A program made the position numbers and the translations under genes. DNA of 13,534 nucleotides from Termitomyces sp. T153 (taxonomy: Eukaryota > Basidiomycota > Agaricomycetes > Agaricales > Lyophyllaceae). This document shows positions 8,135-13,534 of this stretch, one piece after another. The first letter of the stretch is position 1. The number at the start of each line of letters is the position of its first letter. Location: the NCBI GenBank assembly GCA_018296165.2, contig JACKQL020000293.1:1-13534 (forward strand), given 5' to 3'. The notes beneath the pieces are model-generated. The model searched no databases and was not told the DNA's origin. It worked only from the letters and a program-made list of their open reading frames with translations.

Positions 8135-8933
8135 TTTGACGGTTGTTTCTCTTGGTTTTGCTGCATGGAAAGGTAGGGATAGTGCACCGTAGGCCAGTAT
8201 TGGGGTCCGTGATTGTTATAGTTGTTTCGATGTCGCTAATTGTATTGACCGTACTTTGAGTTAATACGTCAAAGGGGCATCCGAGTAGAATGTCATAGGC
8301 AGGGGACCATAAAACGTGGATCTGGAGGTAAATCGTTATGTCGCCAATAGTGCAGGGTACATTGCGCGCAAGTCCTAGCAATTGATCCATGGTACCATTA
8401 GCACTCTGCATATTTAACACAATGTTAGGGTCGTAAGATAGCCCAATGTCACTAGTGATTTCTGCAGACATCAAAATTATCTGGGAACCACTGTCGTGGA
8501 TGCATTCCACTTCCTCTTTGTTGTTGATCAGCATCATGACGGTACGAAGTGACTGAGAATTCTTAGTGACAGTGAGCACCACAGGCTCTTCTCCATGGGG
8601 TAGCGAATCGATGTAAGCTTCCACAGGGTCAACAGAAGCAAATGGTACCTTGTCAGAGGTAAGTCTATTTGCAGTATCGGTGTTGGATCCAAGCAAAAAC
8701 TGGGGTTCTTCAATAGTGAACGTCGGCAAAATATCTTCAAAAATGTCGCTGGGGTCCTGTACCGTATTAGCGCTAACTCCTACTAATTGTTTGGGCGTAA
8801 CTGCTGTCCTAAACTGATTCCTAATGTCCTGCGATACTGAGCAAAGTTCGCCAACCAATACTGTAACCCTGGTGCTTAAAACCCATTCAAAAACTGCCTT
8901 GGATTGCTCGATGTTGTAAATGGGTGGCATAGT
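8082..8933 (-). pseudogene. Retropepsin-type aspartic protease of the inner element
   Basis: The frame is the same as Gag, separated from it by a TGA at 8934-8936. Counting from the Met at 8930, the active site is D146-S-G (IHDSGS) preceded by a hydrophobic strand. The second family hallmark, DILLG, is at 213-217. About 110 residues of Gag-protease linker precede it. Retroviral-type proteases work as dimers, cutting the Gag-Pol polyprotein. The open frame ends at TGA 8082-8084 after an arginine-rich stretch that looks out of frame, so the shift to the RT frame should lie slightly upstream, near 8090-8150. Whether the TGA before it is a readthrough signal or damage cannot be told from one copy. 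Confidence 0.85.
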
Positions 8934-9680
8934 TCAATATGCGCTGTCGTTAGTTCTATTGGGAGCAGCAAAATTCCTGTTAGCGGGGGGGGCATAGCGA
9001 CTAGGGATGCCAGAAAATGGATGGGCAGGAGGCTGAGCAACGGGTTCCTTAGCGACGGGTGGTTGTTCTTTAATGACGGTACATTCGGGTGCTTTACCTT
9101 TGTCTGCAGGCTTAGCAACAGGAGCCGGAGTTGAATCAGTAGGAGATGAAGTCGCCTGAGGGTCACTAGTTGCGGGTGTTACCTTCGGGGGATCGTTTGC
9201 TGGTTGGTAAGCCGCACGGGGAACTTGTACACCATCAAATTTTTCACCATTTTGCCTGAGTGCAAAGAGTTTGCGCTCCAAAGCCTCTATCCGTTCTTCC
9301 TTGCTTAGCGCTTGGCTCATAGCGATGTCCTGTTGCATTACCTCATGGATTAGCAACTGCTGCCTAGCCGCCTGCTCTGGATCTGGGTTAGCATTTGAAG
9401 AGAGTCTGCCTGTGACGATTTGTCCTGGGTTAAGCTGGTGCCATTCCTCGATGTGTTCCATGTATAGTTGCTTGCCGAAATAATTGGGAATCATAGCGCC
9501 AAATGGTAAAACGATCTTGCCTTCAGCATTACAATGAACCTTTCCTTGTAAGATCATTTGCTCCAGCTTTATACAAGTGCCCCAGACCATAGTATGACTA
9601 GTTTCGCCACAAAAGTGGCAAGTGCTGTTAGCGAACTGTTGCCAAGGTTGGGCGCTACTGTTGGTCAACAGAGCTTCCAG
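8934..9680 (-). pseudogene. Gag C-terminus / nucleocapsid with variant zinc knuckle
   Basis: This continues the Gag frame directly after the in-frame TAA at 9681-9683. Near its start is CHFCGETSH...C, a zinc knuckle with spacing C-x2-C-x4-H-x6-C, two residues longer in the last gap than the usual CCHC (x4). A conserved-looking block with GKIVLPFG and EEWHQLNPGQ follows, then a glutamine- and glutamate-rich helical part and a proline-rich tail. Nucleocapsid binds the genomic RNA during packaging. The frame ends with TGA at 8934-8936 and the protease continues in the same frame. The altered knuckle may be a lineage feature or damage in this copy. Confidence 0.8.
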
Positions 9681-10838
9681 TTATTCTAGGGCGCTGACAA
9701 TTGCTGTAGTGGTTACTAATTCCAAAGTTTCTTGCTTAGGCACAGGCAAAGGGGCAGTTGGTGGGTTAGCGATTGACAATGACAAATGAATACCGCTGGT
9801 GACATTACTGGTCTTGGTCATAGAGGTGTCTGTTCCCTTTAAAACCCACTTTGCGCCCTCAAAAACTTGATCAACTTCATAAGGGTCCTCAGGATGTTGG
9901 TTGGGAAGAGTGATTTCGAGACGGCAAACGATTTTAGACCATAGTGATGTAGGGATCCCTTGTTGAAACAAGCGACATTCCTTGTTTTGATAGAGTTTGC
10001 CATTAGCAAGCAACCATCTGGCGATACGTTGGAAATCTCTGTAGTAGTCGGAGAACCTTCCCAAAGTTGCTAAGCCACTGTTGAAAGTCTGGTTGACAAG
10101 TCGTTCCAGGTTGCCAAGATTATAACGGGCGCTAGCGTCTGCGCCAGGGTACGACTTAAGCACTGCAGCTTTCCATTCCTGGTACGTATATGGACGAGGA
10201 GCGTTGTTGCCGATAGTAACGTTGTCGCCAAATTCAGGTAAGCCAAGCCAGGTCTCTGCCGTGTCATGAGAGACGTATCAAGCCGCATATTCCTTCTTCT
10301 GTGTGTCATCAGCAATTCCACAGTCAGCAAAGAGATATTCCAGTTCCTTGAAGTATTGGGGTAGTTCCCTAGGGCGACTCTCATCCCATTTAGGCGCAGT
10401 TGTGTCATTGCGCGGCGGCATTCTAGCCCGCCGAGCGACGGGGTCGTTGTTCATAAGAGCAATTGTCAGATTTAGCAAAGGAAGGGGGTTAGTTGGCAGT
10501 GATGGGATGGATTGAGCTTCTGGGAAGAATAGAGAGTCGGTAGGAGTTAAAGGTGAAAGTGGTGCGTCGAGGAAACTTTTGATAAAGGTGCCCAGAAAGT
10601 CGGCAAGGATTTCATTAACGTCACAAAGGTTTCTAGCGGTTTCAAATTTGTTGGCAAGAGGTCGAGGACGAAGTGCTGGCAAAGAATGCTGAGGGGTCGA
10701 AAGGAAAGACTGGGGTGATTCAATAAGGTTTTCCAAGCAACGTTTTGCTTGAGCTCTTGTTTCTGGCGGAATGGTTAACTTCAAAGCACCCTTGTGGTGG
10801 GCTCTAAAATGATGTGCTCCTTTGCCGCCTAGTGCCAT
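9681..10838 (-). pseudogene. Gag capsid region of the inner element
   Basis: One minus-strand frame runs from an ATG at 10836-10838, inside the 5' LTR, to TAA at 9681-9683, with a TGA at 10278-10280 that splits it. The TGA follows KKEYAA and is most simply a CGA to TGA change. Before it is WDESRPRELPQYFKELEYLF and after it ETWLGLPEF and a block with SARYNLGNLERLVN and FQQGIP, matching the retrotransposon Gag fold of this fungal group. Later in-frame ATGs at 10452-10454 and 10419-10421 are alternative starts that would leave the LTR untranslated. Gag forms the virus-like particle that holds the RNA. The 128 codons before the second ATG are proline- and leucine-rich and stay open. Confidence 0.85.
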
Positions 10839-11186
10839 GCAGGAAACCTAAAGAGAGGACCTGACACTAGTCACTAGATAGGATAGCTGGCAGTAGGAAC
10901 TTAATAATTGAGGGCGAGTCAGTAACCGTCCCAGAAAACTAGAGCAAAAGTTGTGACGTGGGGGTGAAGTAGAAAGAAGGCACTATCATCAGCAGAGGCA
11001 GGGGACAAACTTGATCTAATTACTAGCCAAAGTCGCTAGCGTTGCTAAGTCGAATTAACATAAATAGGTACCCGCAGTTGGTACCAAACTAAGGCGAAGT
11101 TGAAGTGTAGGAGGCTCATTGCTAAGCTGGAGTCAAAGACAAGGTAAGGGAAAGAAGGACGACGTGTAATATCAAGCTGGTAGGCT

Positions 11187-11188
<2 letters not shown>

Positions 11189-11253
<65 letters not shown>
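11189..11253. repeat. GA microsatellite in the 5' LTR
   Basis: A pure 65-nt GA run, 30 nt longer than the matching tract at 1092-1126. LTRs are identical when inserted, so the difference arose afterwards by slippage (or assembly error). Confidence 0.95.
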
Positions 11254-11255
<2 letters not shown>

Positions 11256-11320
11256 GGTTGACTTCAAAAGGGGTTCTCCGTTCTCTCTTCCGTGTCCCCC
11301 TTCTGTCTATGTACAGTCAG

Positions 11321-11328
11321 TATTTATA
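11321..11328 (-). promoter_or_regulatory. TATA-like box of the inner element's promoter
   Basis: TATAAATA on the minus strand, conserved in both LTRs and about 70 nt upstream of the CT tract. It is the most likely core promoter for the gag-pol RNA. No start site can be read from sequence alone. Confidence 0.5.
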
Positions 11329-11888
11329 CGTTTCGAAGTATAGTATGGGAAAGTAAACAAATAAGTACCACTAGTGATGGCATCTGTCACTGTGCTTATG
11401 GTGCATACAAGGCGTCAGTCTGTAACTAAGTGAAAAAAATCCTAGGCAAAGTCTTGGTGACGCTTAATTGCTAACACAACCAAAACAAGAAAAGAGTCCG
11501 ATGTCAACCCCTGAAGCGTAGATGCCGTTCAGTGTGTTGGCAAGTTCGGCAAACGAAATGGTAGTAAAAAGGCACGTGTCTGATAATTTGTCCCTATATG
11601 GTAGGAGAATGCCGTTTTGTTGCCAGGATCGCTAGGGTTGCTAGTAATCGTTGCTAGGGGGGTCTAGGCCTTGATGATATAGGCCCAAGCTCCAGGCTCC
11701 TCGTGATATTTCTCGTGCTCAATAAGTCTCATGGTTGCTAGGGTCTTGTGCTTTGGTCCAACCCTCGGGCTTGGTCCCATGTGCTGAGTGGTGTGACTTG
11801 TGTCAAATACAAAGTAGTCAGCTGCCGCTAAGTCCGCAATGCCAAAAGAATGCCGAAAATGGTGCTCAGTGAAAACTGGGGCTCATCA

Positions 11889-11892
11889 GCGT
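11889..11892. repeat. Right target-site duplication (GCGT)
   Basis: GCGT immediately after the LTR end at 11888, matching 711-714 on the other side. Confidence 0.85.
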
Positions 11893-12182
11893 CGATGATC
11901 TTTTTGATCAGGTACTGGTCCTTTGCACCATCTTCTGTCACCACTGGCCCAGGCCATGCGTATTCTCTGTCGGGGAAGAGAGCTGGATTGTTGAGTATGT
12001 GCCACTTGAGTAAACTCACGTGGAACCCGGGGAAGGATTGGTTTGAATTGGGCAGGCGTAAAGTGTATTCTGAATGTTCTGGGAAGGTGGCTATCACCTC
12101 GTATGGACCGTCGTTCCTAGGCATGAACTTGGCGATGCGCTTCTTCCCTTTCCTCTTGTAGTTCCTTTGTCGGTGCTTCGTT

Positions 12183-12504
12183 GATAGCACAACAAGGTCA
12201 CCCTTCTGATATTTGTCTTCTGGCGCCCTGTGTTTGCTTGCGTGGTACGCCTGTTGTATCTTTGCCATGAGTAAGTTGTCCTGTGCCTCTTTTACATCCA
12301 CCTCCAATTTGGCCACAATCTTGTGTGCCGTGATCATTTCCGCCATGGCTCCTTCAGGCAGTGGTGCTAGCAGGGGAATGACCCGCGGCGACCTCCTCAT
12401 CTTCAGTTGGAATGGGAAAAACCCCGTCGAGGCGCTCATGGTGTTCATGATCGCAAAACAGATGCAGGGAAGGGTTCTTTTCCATCCCTTGGGTGGTAGG
12501 ACAT
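12183..12504. repeat. 322-bp direct repeat, copy 1
   Basis: Identical base for base to 13213-13534, at a spacing of 1030 bp. It covers the integrase region after the core and includes the deletion junction near 12490. Bases just before it (TT versus GC) differ, so 12183 is a true left edge. The right edge is unknown because the window ends within copy 2. Confidence 0.97.
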
Positions 12505-13212
12505 GGACATTTTCAGCTTTACGCCGGTGAGTTTGTGTAGTTTCTTCCATACTTCTGCAATGAAAAGATGATCTCTGTCAGATATGATCTCATCCATCAG
12601 CCTGTTCTCGCAATACCATTCGTCAAATAGGACTGTGGCGACCTGCGCAGCTGAATACGATGAGTGTGTTGGGGCCAGCCTTATGTCTGCTCCCATCAAG
12701 TCTGTCATGGACATGACTGTGTCCATGCCATCTTCCTCAGGCAGGGGCCCCATGAAGTCTATCCCTACGACTGCAAATCTCTTGTCTGGGACTGGGAGGG
12801 GGTGTAGCAGACCCGCTGGCTTCGACGTTCAATCCTTGTTCCTCTGGCAGGGAATGCACAATGGTATGTACGCCTGCTCCAAATCACGCCTCATGTTCGG
12901 CCAGTAATATGAGTTCCGCAGTGTGTGGTAACTCTTTTCGAATCTGAAATGACCCAGGTTGTCATGGGCCAGATGGTATAACGTCTCCTGGATGTGGGTG
13001 TTGTTTGGGATTAGGAGCCGTTGTCCCACATATATGAGGCCATTCTTTTCATGTGCCCCCTCTATGCTTCCCATCTCGATGTCCCTGAGCACCTGCTTGG
13101 CAAAGGTATCTCTTTCATATCCAGTGACAATCTTCTTCAAGAACTTTTCATCTGTTGTGATACGTAGTGCACCTCCTGCGATCTTGATCTTTGGCAGTGA
13201 GCAGGTGTACGC

Positions 13213-13534
13213 GATAGCACAACAAGGTCACCCTTCTGATATTTGTCTTCTGGCGCCCTGTGTTTGCTTGCGTGGTACGCCTGTTGTATCTTTGCCATGA
13301 GTAAGTTGTCCTGTGCCTCTTTTACATCCACCTCCAATTTGGCCACAATCTTGTGTGCCGTGATCATTTCCGCCATGGCTCCTTCAGGCAGTGGTGCTAG
13401 CAGGGGAATGACCCGCGGCGACCTCCTCATCTTCAGTTGGAATGGGAAAAACCCCGTCGAGGCGCTCATGGTGTTCATGATCGCAAAACAGATGCAGGGA
13501 AGGGTTCTTTTCCATCCCTTGGGTGGTAGGACAT
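13213..13534 (-). pseudogene. Second copy of the outer integrase's C-terminal part (direct repeat, copy 2)
   Basis: Encodes on the minus strand the same segment as 12183-12504, from the deletion junction through STGFFPFQLK to GDLVVLS. At 13212/13213 it is joined, out of its normal order, to the zinc-binding half of an integrase (which expects a linker or RNase H there), and the frame does not carry through. It must therefore be a partial tandem duplication within the outer element, or an assembly duplication. The identical deletion junction at about 13518-13523 shows the copying came after the deletion. Confidence 0.85.

Larger units (their letters stand above)
715..11888 (-). mobile_element. 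Complete, decayed Ty3/gypsy-type LTR retrotransposon with an antisense spliced gene
   Basis: The 11,174-bp element has LTRs at 715-1759 and 10810-11888, short inverted termini TGATG/CATCA, a 4-bp target duplication and a polypurine tract beside the left LTR. All of these set its orientation to minus. Domain order is Gag, zinc knuckle, protease, reverse transcriptase, RNase H, integrase, which is the Ty3/gypsy order. I recognise the protein family as one common in Agaricomycetes. Coding capacity is broken by seven in-frame stops and two frame changes, so this copy is not autonomous. Unusually, about 2.6 kb lies between pol and the 3' LTR and holds a gene on the opposite strand. It is inserted in a second retroelement. 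Confidence 0.93.
10810..11888 (-). repeat. 5' LTR of the inner element (1079 bp)
   Basis: The partner of 715-1759, with the same TGATG/CATCA ends and followed by the target duplication at 11889-11892. It should carry the promoter of the element: TATAAATA at 11321-11328 on the minus strand, then a long CT tract in the leader. I see no TGG-initiated match to a tRNA 3' end directly inside it (10809 and below), so the usual minus-strand primer site is not identifiable. The Gag frame appears to begin within its last 29 bases. Confidence 0.93.
11889..13212 (-). pseudogene. Integrase of the outer chromovirus, with deletion and stop
   Basis: From 13212 downwards the frame gives a linker, then a zinc-binding module (from the Met at 13140: H59, H64, C95, C98), an in-frame TGA at 12829-12831, and the catalytic core with Asp in GIDFMGP and Asp in ISDRD. 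After SMSYHP at about 12490 the frame changes and resumes at KGWKRT. The expected stretch in between, which in this family holds the third catalytic residue (Glu), is missing, so the enzyme is dead. The second frame continues through a helical region and a GPY/F module (DGPYEV) to KKIIDA at 11889, where the inner element interrupts it. The chromodomain continues at 714-569. Upstream RT is not in the window. Confidence 0.87.

Noticed and set aside
8934..8936. Stop-codon readthrough between Gag and protease
   Set aside because: Position and shared frame fit a readthrough design, but at least six other in-frame stops in the same polyprotein make ordinary mutation the simpler reading.
715..11888. 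RIP of the Neurospora type
   Set aside because: Changes between the LTRs are at CpG, not mainly CpA, so the pattern fits methyl-CpG decay or a CpG-directed process instead.
1..13534. tRNA, rRNA or bacterial-type operon features
   Set aside because: No cloverleaf, rRNA or Shine-Dalgarno-led gene series seen. The content is eukaryotic retroelement throughout.

Overview
The window looks like transposon-dense DNA from a basidiomycete fungus, most likely a mushroom-forming Agaricomycete. The reasons are two Ty3/gypsy-type polyproteins of kinds I recognise from Agaricomycete genomes, 49-61 nt introns with GTNNGT donors and CTAAC-like branch points, and decay concentrated at CpG sites. I see no tRNA, rRNA, CRISPR array or ordinary host gene. 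The species cannot be told from the sequence.

The layout is nested. An outer retrotransposon on the minus strand (a chromovirus with a C-terminal integrase chromodomain) occupies about 255-714 and 11889-13534. A second, complete LTR retrotransposon, also on the minus strand, has inserted into it at 715-11888. The inner element has LTRs at 715-1759 and 10810-11888, a GCGT target-site duplication, terminal TGATG...CATCA, and a polypurine tract at 1760-1768. The insertion falls just before the chromodomain of the outer integrase and splits that gene into 11889-13212 and 569-714.

Read in its own direction (high to low coordinates), the inner element encodes Gag (10838-9681), nucleocapsid (9680-8934), a DSG aspartic protease (8933-8082), reverse transcriptase with FIDD (8134-6806), RNase H (6805 to about 5765) and a DD35E integrase (about 5774-4386). 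The domains are all present and in order, but seven in-frame stops and two frame changes make this copy defective. About 2.6 kb then separates the pol stop from the 3' LTR. It holds an A27 tract (minus strand) and, on the opposite strand, a spliced gene at 1808-3921.

That antisense gene is the most interesting feature. It can be modelled as six exons and five introns of 49-61 nt, all in phase 0. It encodes a nuclear-looking protein with basic and acidic tracts, a Zn2Cys6-like cysteine cluster and a C-terminal coiled coil. Because its introns lie on the strand opposite the element's genomic RNA, they would survive retrotransposition. This copy has five in-frame stops. The inner element also carries about 40 copies of the hexamer TCGCTA/TAGCGA, and I found none in the flanking outer element. 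Of about 35 LTR-LTR substitutions, 29 are at CpG sites. Together these suggest, as a hypothesis, a retroelement encoding its own DNA-binding protein against CpG-based silencing.

The right edge of the outer element carries an exact 322-bp repeat (12183-12504 = 13213-13534) with a 1030-bp period, and a small deletion that appears to have removed the third catalytic residue of its integrase.
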